Positions 47,502-57,122 of a stretch of DNA of 64,000 bases are shown here, in pieces. Source of the stretch: a bacterium UBP14_UBA6098 (GTDB lineage: Bacteria; UBP14; UBA6098). Where the stretch lies: positions 62,001-126,000 of the forward strand of contig DIWU01000030.1 in NCBI GenBank assembly GCA_002428525.1, given 5' to 3'. Each line of letters starts with the position of its first letter. Position 1 is the first letter of the stretch. The translations under genes and the position numbers were made by a program. Under the pieces are notes generated by a model. The model saw only the letters and a program-made list of their open reading frames with translations, was not told the origin of the DNA and made no database searches.

Positions 47502-50500
47502 CTAAATTTCAAGTCGAGGCGGTAGTTTTCCTTGGCCTGAGGGCCTGTTTCCCTCTTGGCCTCGATGGATATGACATCGGTTATTCGATATTGCAGGTTG
47601 ATAATATCCTCGGAGTTCTCGTCGAAGGACAATGAGCGCGTGTATTTCAGGTAGATTTTGTCTGTGAGGTATTTGCCGATGGAGACATTGGCCTGCGAGA
47701 AATCGAAGACATCCTCGTCCGAGGGAACAAACTCGAAGGACTCGACGCCGAGCGTCGTTCGAGCGACACTCTCGAACTCCCGCGAGATATAGCTTTGAAC
47801 CACCTGCGGAAGCCGCTCTTCCATCAGGGAGCCGACCTCGACGGTGCCCTCGGAGTCCTCGGTTCGGAAGGCGAGGATCGAGACTATTTGGCGCTGGTCG
47901 TAGGGCAGGCGCGAACCGTTTTGATCCTCGGCGTAGAGCGAGACCTTCGGCGTCTCGAGATCGCCGGTGACATTTATCACGATCCTCGTCTGCCCGACGC
48001 GCGAGACAGCCGTGATATCGAGCGTGGGATTGATCCTCTTAAGGCTTCGAAATGCCAAGACCCCCTTCTCGATTCGGAAGGTTTGGCCATAGAAAAAGAC
48101 CTTGCCGCGAAGGACCTCCAAATCGCCGTAAAGGGCGAGCTGGTTGTCCTCGGTGAGAACATTGACCTTGCCGCCTATCTCGGATTCGAGCAGGGTTGTA
48201 TTGATATTGATATTCCTCGGCAGGTCGACGAGTATATTAAGCTCGACTGGAATATCGCCGCCGGAACCGCCGCCGGCGGCCTCGAGCTGGACTATATTCG
48301 CCGACTCGACATTGACATTGCCCGAGACCTCAATTTTCTTGCCATAACCGACATGAAGCCCCGCCCCGATTCGCGCGAAGATCCCGTCGTCGGGGAAGTT
48401 CAGCGGGAGGGATTTCGCTTTCAGCGAGATATCGGGCTTTGGGTTGTTCGGATCGGAGAGGTCGATCGAGCCCTTTGCGGCGAATTCGCCGTATTCCAAG
48501 CGCTTTTTTGTGAATATTCGCTTTATGCGCTCCCACAATGATTTGTCCCCGATGGGCGGTGCGCCGATGACGCCCGAGAGCGAGTCGATACTGACACTGC
48601 TTCCCTGCAGAGTTAGCTCTGCGAAGACCTGCTCGACGGGGTCGGCCAAGTCTCTGAGGCCGAGGACGCCGTTCTTCCAGTTAAAACCGCCCTCCAAGAA
48701 AAGCGAGTCGGAGGTTCCGCCGACAGAAACTATAACCTCGAAGGGTCCGACCGCCGAATCCACCTCGGCGACGAAGGCCGGCAGAGCCTCGATCTTTGAG
48801 CCCTTGCCGCGCGCCTCGAAGGAAAAGGGGGTTCCCTCGCCGGAGAGGTCGATATTCCCGGTCAAAAGGTAGCGCTCGGTGGGGCGCGAGACAACCAGCG
48901 GCGAGATCGAGAGAACACCGCCGTTGAGCGTTCCCTCGGCCTTGGCCTCCTGCCACGGAAGGCCGCCGGTGATCAAATCCTCCACCTCGAGCGTGAAGTT
49001 GCCGGTGCCGCCGTCACCGGAGGCGTAGAACATAGACCCCGAGATATTTCCATCGATATCCTTCGTTCCGAGGATCTTGCCGAGATCGGCGAAATGAAGG
49101 TCGTCGAGTATCGCGGTGAAGGAGAAATTGTCGGTGTTGCCCTTGAGGTTTTCAACCAGCAAGCCGCCGTGCATCGCCCTCGCTAAGAGCGGCGAGGAGT
49201 TAATCTCGTCGCCGATGATATTCACCGTGAAGGTCGATTCGAGGACGACCGGCTGGCCGAGGATCGAAACCTCCAGCCCCTCGACCTGAATTCCCACCGA
49301 GTCGTCATCGGCGTAGATTTCAGCGAGACCCTTGATCGAGAGTGTGTCGCCCCACATCCGCAGGGGCTTGACATAGTAGCGGTTGCCGTGAATCTCGAGG
49401 TTAACGAGGAGCGAGTCGTAGCCCAGCGGCCCAACCGCGCCCTCGCTCATCAGGTAGATATTCCCGCGCATTCCGTCGAAGAGGTTGTATATCGTGAGGT
49501 CGCCCTGTAGCCAGTCGTGCTCGAAGATCGCCGTCGTGAGCGAGTCGCTCATGATATCGAGGCTGAGCACGGGGTTGTCGATAGGGCCGAGGATCATACC
49601 GTTTTCGAGGCGAAGTCGCCCCCCGACGATCTCCTCCAGCCCGAACCACGAGGCGATGCTCGCGACATCGCGCGCCCAAAGCCCGAACTCGATGAAGATC
49701 TCGCTCTCGAAGACAATCACCCCGAGCATTGTGATGAAATTTCCGGCTGTGACGATCTCGAAGCCCGGGTAGAAGCGCACCGAGTCCTCCGCGACGAACA
49801 GGCTTCCCGAGACCGCGTCGAAGGGGAACTCGAGGATCGAGCCGGCCCCCAGATCGCCGCGGATTACAAGCTCGACGGCCTCGCCGATTATTCTGCCGTC
49901 GATTCGGGTCTTGCCGGACAGGTTAGTCGGCAGGCTACCGTCGGGGATGAAGGCGTTCAGGTTGAAATTCTTGGTTGTGCCATCGATGATAAGGCCGATT
50001 CCGCCGCCGGATTCCTCCTTCGTGAAGTCCAGCTCGAGCCGAGCCTCGACCGGCGCACCCCATGCCGAGCCGCGGATATTCGGGAGAGTAAGCTTTTGGT
50101 CGCGGAAGACCAGCCTCGTCGAGACCTTTTTAGCGGGGATATTGAAGATTTCGCCATCGATGAAGACCTCGCCCTCGACGAAGTCGTCGCCGCCGGATAG
50201 ATCGATACGCACCTCGCCCCCGCCGTCGAGAAAGCCCAGCCCGAGGATGGAATCGACCTCGACGAGATCGACATTTTTGCCGCCGCCCGCGAAATGCCAT
50301 TCGAAGGGGTCGAAGCTCGAGATCGCCCCGCGAACCTTGAGAGTGCTCCGCGCCAGAGTCAGGTCGAAGTCCATCTCGAGGATTTGGTCGAAGGACAGCT
50401 CGCCGGCGCCACGAATTAGCCTGCCCCTGCCGGGGAGATACGCGCCGATCGAGTCCACCGTCAGCTCGACTCGGTTGTTCACAAGGCCGGCCGCGCCGAT

Positions 50501-50986
50501 ATAGCTGAGGTCTTCTATCGAGAAGCCGTCTATCGAGAAAACGCCCTCGGTAATATTGAGCTTTTCGACGAGGACATCGGGGGTTTTAGAACCGCCGCCC
50601 TCGGAGGGCTTTCCCGGGGCTGTTTGTGGAAACTCGCCAACTTTAACCCTCGGCCGATAGATATCGAGCCGATGGACAACTTTATCTCTAAGGGAGAAAT
50701 CCGCGGAAAGCGAATCGAGCGAGACGACGATTGCGCTTTTGGCGAACCTGAACTCGAGGCCCTCAACCCGAAGGCTGTTCAGCCAAAAATCGAGGTTCTC
50801 GAACTCGACCTCGGCGTCGATCTTGAAGAATTTAAAGGCCGCCCTCGCGGTAAACCTTTGAATCGGCGACCAAAATGTTATTAAATAAAAAGCAACAAAT
50901 ACAAGCAGAAAAGCCAACCCGACTGCGAAAAGGGGGATCAGCCACCTTCTCTTTTTGCGCGGCGGGCTTTTCGGTTTTTCGGCCAA
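47489..50986 (-). CDS. tamB: TamB-like translocation/assembly protein
   Basis: A 1165-residue AsmA-like bridge protein. One N-terminal membrane anchor (about residues 15-38, LIPLFAVGLAFLLVFVAFYLI) precedes a long beta-rich body of short repeated strands with no Cys, typical of TamB, and the C-terminal TamB/DUF490 domain (last 300 residues: FRIEKGVLAFRSLKRINPTLDI, LPYDQRQIVSILAF, GKYLTDKIYLKYTRSL, DVISIEAKRETG). It spans the periplasm and moves lipids or barrel proteins. Start at TTG three bases after the GtrA stop, with GCGAGG upstream. In enterobacteria tamA precedes tamB; here the order is reversed. Confidence 0.9.
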   Translation of the reverse strand: MAEKPKSPPRKKRRWLIPLFAVGLAFLLVFVAFYLITFWSPIQRFTARAAFKFFKIDAEVEFENLDFWLNSLRVEGLEFRFAKSAIVVSLDSLSADFSLRDKVVHRLDIYRPRVKVGEFPQTAPGKPSEGGGSKTPDVLVEKLNITEGVFSIDGFSIEDLSYIGAAGLVNNRVELTVDSIGAYLPGRGRLIRGAGELSFDQILEMDFDLTLARSTLKVRGAISSFDPFEWHFAGGGKNVDLVEVDSILGLGFLDGGGEVRIDLSGGDDFVEGEVFIDGEIFNIPAKKVSTRLVFRDQKLTLPNIRGSAWGAPVEARLELDFTKEESGGGIGLIIDGTTKNFNLNAFIPDGSLPTNLSGKTRIDGRIIGEAVELVIRGDLGAGSILEFPFDAVSGSLFVAEDSVRFYPGFEIVTAGNFITMLGVIVFESEIFIEFGLWARDVASIASWFGLEEIVGGRLRLENGMILGPIDNPVLSLDIMSDSLTTAIFEHDWLQGDLTIYNLFDGMRGNIYLMSEGAVGPLGYDSLLVNLEIHGNRYYVKPLRMWGDTLSIKGLAEIYADDDSVGIQVEGLEVSILGQPVVLESTFTVNIIGDEINSSPLLARAMHGGLLVENLKGNTDNFSFTAILDDLHFADLGKILGTKDIDGNISGSMFYASGDGGTGNFTLEVEDLITGGLPWQEAKAEGTLNGGVLSISPLVVSRPTERYLLTGNIDLSGEGTPFSFEARGKGSKIEALPAFVAEVDSAVGPFEVIVSVGGTSDSLFLEGGFNWKNGVLGLRDLADPVEQVFAELTLQGSSVSIDSLSGVIGAPPIGDKSLWERIKRIFTKKRLEYGEFAAKGSIDLSDPNNPKPDISLKAKSLPLNFPDDGIFARIGAGLHVGYGKKIEVSGNVNVESANIVQLEAAGGGSGGDIPVELNILVDLPRNININTTLLESEIGGKVNVLTEDNQLALYGDLEVLRGKVFFYGQTFRIEKGVLAFRSLKRINPTLDITAVSRVGQTRIVINVTGDLETPKVSLYAEDQNGSRLPYDQRQIVSILAFRTEDSEGTVEVGSLMEERLPQVVQSYISREFESVARTTLGVESFEFVPSDEDVFDFSQANVSIGKYLTDKIYLKYTRSLSFDENSEDIINLQYRITDVISIEAKRETGPQAKENYRLDLKFRWEY

Positions 50987-51397
50987 TCAGGCCTCGCTTT
51001 CAGCGTAGGTCCAATGGTGATTAATAAGGAAGTTGACCGAGGATGCGCATGCAACGCCAATAATATTGGCGATAGCGTAGTTGACCCCGAAATGTCCGCT
51101 CAAGATGAGCAAGATCGGGTAATTTATCCCGAACGCAGTGAAGCCCGCGGAAACATTGTATTTCATAGCGCGCTTAAACCTGCAGTCGCTTCGCCTGTCG
51201 CGCCATGTCCACGAGTCGTTCACGAACCAGTTTCCGATGATCGAAAGCTCGATGGCTATCGCCCCGCCGAGCCATGTCGCCAGCCCGGCGCGCCCGACGA
51301 GGAGCATAAGCAGGCCCTGATTTATGACAAAGCCCACAATCCCCACCAGCCCGAACTTCCAGCCTCTGCGGATATATTCACCGACCGGTATAGCCAA
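50987..51397 (-). CDS. GtrA family membrane protein
   Basis: A 136-residue protein with four predicted transmembrane helices and the GtrA pattern: FGLVGIVGFVINQGLLMLL at the N-terminus, WFVNDSWTWRDR in the middle, KYNVSAGFTAFGINYPILL, and the final SVNFLINHHWTYAES. GtrA proteins help flip undecaprenyl-linked sugars for surface glycan decoration. Start at TTG with GGAGG four bases before it, within the end of the adjacent GT39 gene (20-base overlap). The partnership with the membrane glycosyltransferase is consistent with lipid-linked sugar transfer. Confidence 0.9.
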   Translation of the reverse strand: MAIPVGEYIRRGWKFGLVGIVGFVINQGLLMLLVGRAGLATWLGGAIAIELSIIGNWFVNDSWTWRDRRSDCRFKRAMKYNVSAGFTAFGINYPILLILSGHFGVNYAIANIIGVACASSVNFLINHHWTYAESEA

Positions 51398-52865
51398 AGC
51401 ACCTCCATATTCGGTATGTCGTCACGGCCTTGCCTCCGCGGGTCGGGCGGAGGGTGTCCGGTGCGGCCACGCTGTCGAAATACTCGGCCAGAAGGCCCTC
51501 CTCGCGGAAGGGCTCGCGCGCGTCCGCGACGAAGATGCAGTCCCGGCCGAGGAGTTCCTCGGTATTCGTCCAGTAGCTGTAATTGAGGCCGTGCCGGCCG
51601 AGGACCTCGTTGGAGTAGGTCTCCGGCCTGCCCTCGAGGTAGAAGCGAAGCTCCGAGGGCACCTTGTAGCCCCATCCCGCGACGAAGGTTCGCTCGGGCA
51701 TCTCGGCGCGAAGCGAATCGACATGCACGGAAAGCTCGCGCCAGCCATCCCAATAGGCCGCCTCGCCGCTGAGCGGGAAGATGGGCACGAGAACCAAAAA
51801 ATAAAGCGCGACCGTCTCGAATGCCGCGACCGAGACTGCGACCTTCAGCCATTTGATTGGCCGCCCGCACTCGAACGCCAGCCCGACCAACGCGACGAGG
51901 CCGGTGATATAGGCTGGCGCGAGCCAGTTCATCTTCACCCAATAGCGAAGTGAAACGGCGGTGAAGAACGCGATAGTCGGCAGGCTGAAGGCGGAAAGAT
52001 AGAGATACTTTGATTTTGCGGAAAGCCCCTCCGCGGAAGCGCTCTCAGAGGGCATACGGTTGAAAAGCCCCCTCGCCGAGGCCCAAAGGACGCCGCCGAA
52101 GATTATCGGGCTGACGACCAGCAATTGCGAGGCGAGCATCCCGCCGAACAGGTCGAGCCGCCACCGCGAAAGCTCGCCCGCCCTCCGCGTCGATTGGAAG
52201 GCGAAGCTGGCCCAATCGTTTTGGGCGTTCCATATTATTTGCGGCGAAAAGGCCGCACCGGCGGCCAAGACCGCGAGATATGGCCACGGCGACCGAAGAT
52301 GCCGCCTGCCCTCGCGGGTGAAAATCAGCGCCATCGCGAATCCGGCCGCGAGAAAAACCGCGGTGTATTTGGAGAGCATCGCCAGCCCGCCGGCAAAACC
52401 GACCAACAGCCACCAACTCTTCCTATTCTCGGAAAGTGCGCGATAGCCCAAATAGATTGACAGAGTCCAGAAGAAAAGAAGCGGGGGATCGGGTGTCAGG
52501 ACGCCGCTTCCGATGGAGAAAAGCGGCGTGACGCCGGCGATCAGCACCGCCCAAAAGGCCTGCCTTTCGCCGAAGAGCCGCTTCGTGAAATCCCATAGGA
52601 GAAGCAAAATCCCGAGGCTATAGAGCCACGGCCCGAAACGAATTCCGAAGGCGTTGTCGCCGAAGACGGCCGTCGTCGTCGCGGCCGTGAAGGCATGCAT
52701 CGGCGGATGGTCGAAATAGCCTATCGCCGGATGTTTTGCGTATTGCCAATAATAGGCGTCCTGCGGCGTGAGGCCCATCGCGGGTAAAACCGCGAGCCTG
52801 AAGGCCGAGATCGTCAGAATGAAAATAAGCGCCCGCTTTCGCCAATTGATTTCGGCAGAGATCAA
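51378..52865 (-). CDS. GT39-like membrane glycosyltransferase
   Basis: A 495-residue polytopic protein (about 11 helices) of the ArnT/PMT family. The N-terminal catalytic region includes PQDAYYWQYAKHPAIGYFDHPPMHAFTA (the acidic loop after helix 1) and FGIRFGPWLYSLG. It uses undecaprenyl-phosphate sugars to glycosylate lipids or proteins on the outer face. A C-terminal soluble part carries a WGYKVPSELRFYLEG segment. Start at TTG overlapping the response-regulator stop (TTGA), with GGGG upstream. The transcript is likely HK-RR-GT39-GtrA-tamB-tamA, linking envelope modification with a two-component system. Confidence 0.88.
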   Translation of the reverse strand: MISAEINWRKRALIFILTISAFRLAVLPAMGLTPQDAYYWQYAKHPAIGYFDHPPMHAFTAATTTAVFGDNAFGIRFGPWLYSLGILLLLWDFTKRLFGERQAFWAVLIAGVTPLFSIGSGVLTPDPPLLFFWTLSIYLGYRALSENRKSWWLLVGFAGGLAMLSKYTAVFLAAGFAMALIFTREGRRHLRSPWPYLAVLAAGAAFSPQIIWNAQNDWASFAFQSTRRAGELSRWRLDLFGGMLASQLLVVSPIIFGGVLWASARGLFNRMPSESASAEGLSAKSKYLYLSAFSLPTIAFFTAVSLRYWVKMNWLAPAYITGLVALVGLAFECGRPIKWLKVAVSVAAFETVALYFLVLVPIFPLSGEAAYWDGWRELSVHVDSLRAEMPERTFVAGWGYKVPSELRFYLEGRPETYSNEVLGRHGLNYSYWTNTEELLGRDCIFVADAREPFREEGLLAEYFDSVAAPDTLRPTRGGKAVTTYRIWRCFGYTGR

Positions 52866-53227
52866 GCCTTACCCCTTTTTTCGAGCGTTTCGGCGACCTT
52901 TTTCTTCAGCGCGCCGAGGTCGGAGGACTTTATAATATAGTCCTCGGCCAGCCATGTGAGGAAATTGTCGCGATAGGCCGGATAGGCCGAGTTTATCAGC
53001 ACCGGAAGGTCGCGGTTTTTGACCATCATCTTCTCGAGCGCGGAGATCCCGTTCTCGCCGGGCATACGGATATCGAGAATGACGAGGTCGAAGTTCTCCT
53101 TCGAAAGGATATCGAGTGCCTCCTCGGCCGAGCTCGCCGAACGGACTTCATACCCATCGTCCTCCAGCTCGGTCTCGTAGAGCGCCCGAATATTAGCCTC
53201 GTCGTCCACAATAAGAATTTTTGCCAT
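52862..53227 (-). CDS. Single-domain response regulator
   Basis: A 121-residue CheY-like receiver starting at MAKILIVDDE, preceded by GGGGGACATT. The acidic pair is D8/D9, the phosphoacceptor D52 in LVILDIRMPGENG, the Ser equivalent S80 in VLINSAYPAY, and K100 in DYIIKSSDL. No output domain follows, so it acts by protein contact. It is 11 bases downstream of a sensor kinase gene, its evident partner. The upstream part of the open frame (to 53452) overlaps the kinase and is not coding. Confidence 0.93.
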   Translation of the reverse strand: MAKILIVDDEANIRALYETELEDDGYEVRSASSAEEALDILSKENFDLVILDIRMPGENGISALEKMMVKNRDLPVLINSAYPAYRDNFLTWLAEDYIIKSSDLGALKKKVAETLEKRGKA

Positions 53228-53238
53228 AATGTCCCCCT

Positions 53239-55797
53239 TTATTCCCTCTCTTGAGGAAGTTTGATATTGAAAGTCGTTCCGACATCGGGTTGCGAGGTGA
53301 ACCAGATCATACCGCTGTGCGCCTCGATTATCTGGTAGGTTATCGAAAGCCCGAGGCCGGTGCCCGACGATTTGGTCGTGAAAAACGGCTCGAAGATTTT
53401 GTTCTTGTAATCCCCCGGAATCCCGACGCCGGTGTCCGTCACCTCGATCCAAACGAAACCGCCCAAAGATTTCGTTGTAATGCGCAGTTTTCCGCCGTCG
53501 GGCATTGCGGAGATAGCGTTTTTAAAGAGGTTCAGGAAAACCTGACGAATCTGATCGGCATCGACCACGATCTCCCCGACTGCCTCGTCGAACTCGACCT
53601 CGACCTCGATGTTGGATTTTTGGAGTTGATCTTCGATCATCTCGAGGGTTCGGGCGATGAGGCCGTTGAAGTCGGCGTTCTTGCGGTTCGGCTTGATTCC
53701 CCGCGAATAGGAGAGGACATCGTCAACAATCCCCTCGAGGCGGTTCGTCTCCTCGAGGATTATACTCGCTCCGCGCAGGATATTCGAGCCTTCGGGGGCG
53801 TGCTTTGCGATATTCCTCGCGAAACCGCCTATCGAGACCAAGGGGTTTCGTATCTCGTGCGCCATCTGCGCGGCGAGTTTTCCTATTGCCGAGAGCTTTT
53901 CCGTCCTGAGTAGAAGCTCTTGGTTCTCGCGGAGCTTGGCATAGGCGGTCTGAAGCTTTTCGTATTGATCCGCGATCTGGCTCGTGAGGATTCCACGCTC
54001 GATAGCGAGGCTCGCATGGCCGGCGAGCATACGAACCGCTCGAAGCCCCTCCTCGGTGATCTGCTCTTTTGTGATGATATTATCGACCACGAGCACCCCG
54101 ACCGGCCGGCCCATCGCGAAAAGCGGAATCACCGCGAAGCTATCGCTGTTTATCAATTCGGCAAAATCGCGCGATTCGGGATCGGAACGGGCATTTTTGT
54201 AAATCCTCGTCGAAACATCCCTGAGCGCTTTAACTAAAAGCCGCCCCTCGTCGGCGAGATCGAAGCTCATAGCTCGGATTAAAGAGGCGGCACTCATATC
54301 GCTGTCAGCCACGGCCTTGCGGTAGGTCGCCAGCGCTTCGGAGAAGGACTTCACCTCGTGGCTTGCCAGCTCACGCCATATACGGCCGGCCTCCTCGGGA
54401 TTCGAGGAGCCTACTGCATATCGCCCGACCAGCGAGTTGTTATCCCTATCGACTAAAAACAGGAAAGCGCGGTTGAAACCGCAACCCTCGTAGGCCGTCA
54501 CCGAGGTCAGGAATATATGCAGATTCTCGTCGAGGTTGTCAACCGCCTGAAGGGCGTCGGATAGCTCCATAAGCATCGCGAGCTCGTCTATCCGGCGGGT
54601 GAGTTGGACATTGGTGTTTTCGAGGCGTTCCTTCGTGTTCGCCAACGCCGAAACCACGCGCTCGCGGTCGCTGACATCGCGGATAATCTCGATGACCTCG
54701 GAGATCTCCCCCTCGGAGCCGCGGATCGGGCCGGTGAGTATCTCGAAGGTTCGCACCGAGCCATCGTCGAGTGTGACTATCTGAAAGCACCTTTGGGCAA
54801 CACCGCTCTCGAAAGTGTCCTTGACCGTGCAACCTTTGCAGAAATCGGTTTTCTCCTTGAAAAACGTCCTGCAAAGCTGTCCGATGAAACCCTCGCCCAC
54901 GCCGAACATCTTTTGGAATATCTCGTTGGCCCAAACGAACTTATACTCCCGATCGAGTATAACAATCCCCTCGTCGAAAATATCCACGAGGGCGTTCAGG
55001 CGGTGGCGAGAAGCCTCGTCGCTGGTGACATCCCTGAAAAGCATCATCACGCCGGCCGAATGGCTGTTCGTCATCACCGGCACGAAGAGCGCTTCTAAGA
55101 ATCCGCCGTCCTCGAGTTCGAGTATATTCTTCACGGCCTCGCCCCGATCGAGGCATTTCGCGAAGGCCTCGGCAAGCTGGGGGAAACGGTTCCATGGCGC
55201 GATCTCGCTCCAAAGGCCCGATCCCTCGATCGACTCTATCTTCGAGAGCGCGAGGAAGCCGTCGTTCGCGCGAATCACTCGCCCCTCGTTCGAGACTAAA
55301 AGCAGGCCGTAGGGCAGATTATCCAAGATAGCCGTCAGCCATTGGGAATTCATCATCAGCTCGCGGGCGGATTCCCCGAGAAGGACCTCGAGGCATGGCC
55401 GCTCCTCGCGGATATATTCGCCACTCTCGACCGCCAACCGCAAAAGATCGAGCACCTCGATCGGCGTGAAGGGCCTATGGATGTAGGCGAAGGCCTCGGC
55501 GTCCTCCTCGGGCACTTTTTCGCCCTCCGGTGCGACGAGTATTCGCGGAACTGTCGGCAATTCCCGCATGACTCGGCTCGCGAAGCTCCGCGCCTCAGGC
55601 GCCGAGAGGTCTATGAGTATTGCCGACGGGCCTTCAGAGCTATTCGGCTCGAAGCCCTCATCCGCGCGAATTACCCTGAAGCCCTCGCATTCGAGCGCTT
55701 CGAGGCATTTCGCAAACGGCTCTCCAAAAAGGATTACAACAGCGGAGCTGTCTTCGCTTGAGTCGAGCATTTTTGTTTTTGTCTTTGTGCGATTCAT
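53239..55797 (-). CDS. Sensor histidine kinase with degenerate receiver, PAS, PAS (CxxC), GAF
   Basis: An 852-residue cytosolic kinase. Order: receiver-like domain (about residues 18-130; Asp63 kept in SAILIDLSAPEA but the usual N-terminal DD pair and final Lys lost), PAS (about 145-260), a second PAS (about 265-390) containing Cys in QLCRTFF and a CKGC motif with a final Cys (QRC), coiled coil, GAF-like domain (about 430-610), HisKA with H647 in AHEIRNPL, and HATPase (NLFKNA, DTGVGIP, GTGLGL). There is no membrane segment. The cysteines suggest a redox or metal sensor. ATG follows CAGGG. It forms a pair with the downstream receiver. Confidence 0.9.
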   Translation of the reverse strand: MNRTKTKTKMLDSSEDSSAVVILFGEPFAKCLEALECEGFRVIRADEGFEPNSSEGPSAILIDLSAPEARSFASRVMRELPTVPRILVAPEGEKVPEEDAEAFAYIHRPFTPIEVLDLLRLAVESGEYIREERPCLEVLLGESARELMMNSQWLTAILDNLPYGLLLVSNEGRVIRANDGFLALSKIESIEGSGLWSEIAPWNRFPQLAEAFAKCLDRGEAVKNILELEDGGFLEALFVPVMTNSHSAGVMMLFRDVTSDEASRHRLNALVDIFDEGIVILDREYKFVWANEIFQKMFGVGEGFIGQLCRTFFKEKTDFCKGCTVKDTFESGVAQRCFQIVTLDDGSVRTFEILTGPIRGSEGEISEVIEIIRDVSDRERVVSALANTKERLENTNVQLTRRIDELAMLMELSDALQAVDNLDENLHIFLTSVTAYEGCGFNRAFLFLVDRDNNSLVGRYAVGSSNPEEAGRIWRELASHEVKSFSEALATYRKAVADSDMSAASLIRAMSFDLADEGRLLVKALRDVSTRIYKNARSDPESRDFAELINSDSFAVIPLFAMGRPVGVLVVDNIITKEQITEEGLRAVRMLAGHASLAIERGILTSQIADQYEKLQTAYAKLRENQELLLRTEKLSAIGKLAAQMAHEIRNPLVSIGGFARNIAKHAPEGSNILRGASIILEETNRLEGIVDDVLSYSRGIKPNRKNADFNGLIARTLEMIEDQLQKSNIEVEVEFDEAVGEIVVDADQIRQVFLNLFKNAISAMPDGGKLRITTKSLGGFVWIEVTDTGVGIPGDYKNKIFEPFFTTKSSGTGLGLSITYQIIEAHSGMIWFTSQPDVGTTFNIKLPQERE

Positions 55798-55823
55798 AGC
55801 CCTGAGATTTAATAACCTATTTT

Positions 55824-55852
55824 ATTATAAATAATGAATTTATGTAGTTAAA
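55824..55852 (-). promoter_or_regulatory. Promoter of the kinase operon
   Basis: On the minus strand, a perfect TATAAT (55829-55824) with TTTAAC (55852-55847) 17 bases upstream. The -35 is weak, hence the modest confidence. The start codon lies about 26 bases after the -10. Confidence 0.5.
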
Positions 55853-55890
55853 TCAAGAGGAAACGCGAAGCGGCGCTTTTTAGAGCGAAT

Positions 55891-55918
55891 AAAAAACAGC
55901 CGCTCATCGGGCGGCTGT
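55891..55918 (-). terminator. Intrinsic terminator of the 55944-57047 gene
   Basis: Minus-strand hairpin of 8 bp, ACAGCCGC (55911-55918 and 55896-55903), loop of seven bases, followed by a T6 run. Confidence 0.88.
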
Positions 55919-55943
55919 CGAAATCTCCGAATCGCGAAATCGG

Positions 55944-57047
55944 CTATTCGAGAATAATCAATCTCTTAGTGTATCGGACTCCGTCGGCCCAGATCGTGAA
56001 GAGGTAAATCCCCGAGCCGACCTGTCCGCCGAAGTCGGTCCTGCCGTCCCAGACTATCGAGTATTCGCCGGACTCCATCGTCGCGGGGTCCGAATGGCGA
56101 ACCGCTCTTCCGCCGATATCGTAAATACTCCAGCTAACGAGCCTCGGCCTCGCGAGAACCTCGAACGGCACAGTCACTCGGGCGTTGAAGGGGTTCGGAT
56201 AGGGCCTTCCCAGCTCGAGAATATTCGGCCGGTCATAACGCCTCTCACCGATTCCGAAGCTCGGATAGCCGCCGCCGTAGTATATCTGGACGATATACCA
56301 GCTATAGGCCGGCAGGTCGATATTGTCCCAGCGGAATGTCATAGCAAGATCGGTGAACGGCCCGCCTATAGGGAAGTATGAATACCAGTCCGAGATATCG
56401 AGGTCGGAGACATTGGCGAAGGCCACCTCGTCGGGGTGAAGCATATCGGTTCCGAAGGGCACGCCCTGCGCGTGGGTGTAGGTCGAGTCCTGTCGAATCG
56501 AGTGTTCGTAGAGCGTCCAATAGGCGGGTATCGCATCGCCAAAATATCTGTTGGTAAAGGTTTGCACTCCGGTCGCGAACTCGAGAATAGGATTGGTGTT
56601 CTCGCCGACCTTCGCGTCGATGAAGATCTTGAAGGCGACGGCCTGCGAGTCCGCGCCGTCGTTGTAGGCCAAAAGCTCGATATCGCAGAAGGCGTCCAGC
56701 GATTCCTCGGGCATCAGATAAAATTTCTGCCAAAGGCGAATAGGGTCGCGTATCCACTGGATAGTCATATAGTTATCCTCGGGAATGCGCCCCCCGTCGA
56801 ACAGCGTGAGCGGCATACCGATTCCGGGCTTGTTCGAGTAGTTGAGGCCGGCGATTCGAGCGACGATATAGCCACCCTCAACCGAGGAGGGGAAGCCCTG
56901 AATGAAGGCCTCTCCGCTATTTTTGCCCATACTGAACCGGCCGGTGGAATCGTCCATCGCGACCTCGATGATGCCGTTGTCGATCCGGAGTATCCCCCCG
57001 AACGCGCCGACCGCGGCGATGAGTAAAATTAAAGCGAATCTTCGCAT
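55944..57047 (-). CDS. Secreted protein with C-terminal sorting domain
   Basis: A 367-residue exported protein. The signal peptide covers residues 1-17 (FALILLIAAVGAFGG). The body (about 20-270) is a beta-rich domain of unknown function with many aromatic residues. The last 80 residues are a FlgD-like/type IX-like sorting domain (LGRPYPNPFNARVTVPFEV, WSIYDIGGRAVRHSD, YSIVWDGRTDFG, GIYLFTIWADG, RLIILE), the same plan as the 1480-residue protein at 15916. It is monocistronic with its own terminator. It is probably exported to the surface; the substrate is unknown. Confidence 0.82.
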   Translation of the reverse strand: MRRFALILLIAAVGAFGGILRIDNGIIEVAMDDSTGRFSMGKNSGEAFIQGFPSSVEGGYIVARIAGLNYSNKPGIGMPLTLFDGGRIPEDNYMTIQWIRDPIRLWQKFYLMPEESLDAFCDIELLAYNDGADSQAVAFKIFIDAKVGENTNPILEFATGVQTFTNRYFGDAIPAYWTLYEHSIRQDSTYTHAQGVPFGTDMLHPDEVAFANVSDLDISDWYSYFPIGGPFTDLAMTFRWDNIDLPAYSWYIVQIYYGGGYPSFGIGERRYDRPNILELGRPYPNPFNARVTVPFEVLARPRLVSWSIYDIGGRAVRHSDPATMESGEYSIVWDGRTDFGGQVGSGIYLFTIWADGVRYTKRLIILE

Positions 57048-57122
57048 AATGCCTCTGTTCGTTTCATCCGTTTCAATGAGAATTTAAAAATAACGTTTAA
57101 TCTCGTATCGTCAACATTTATT

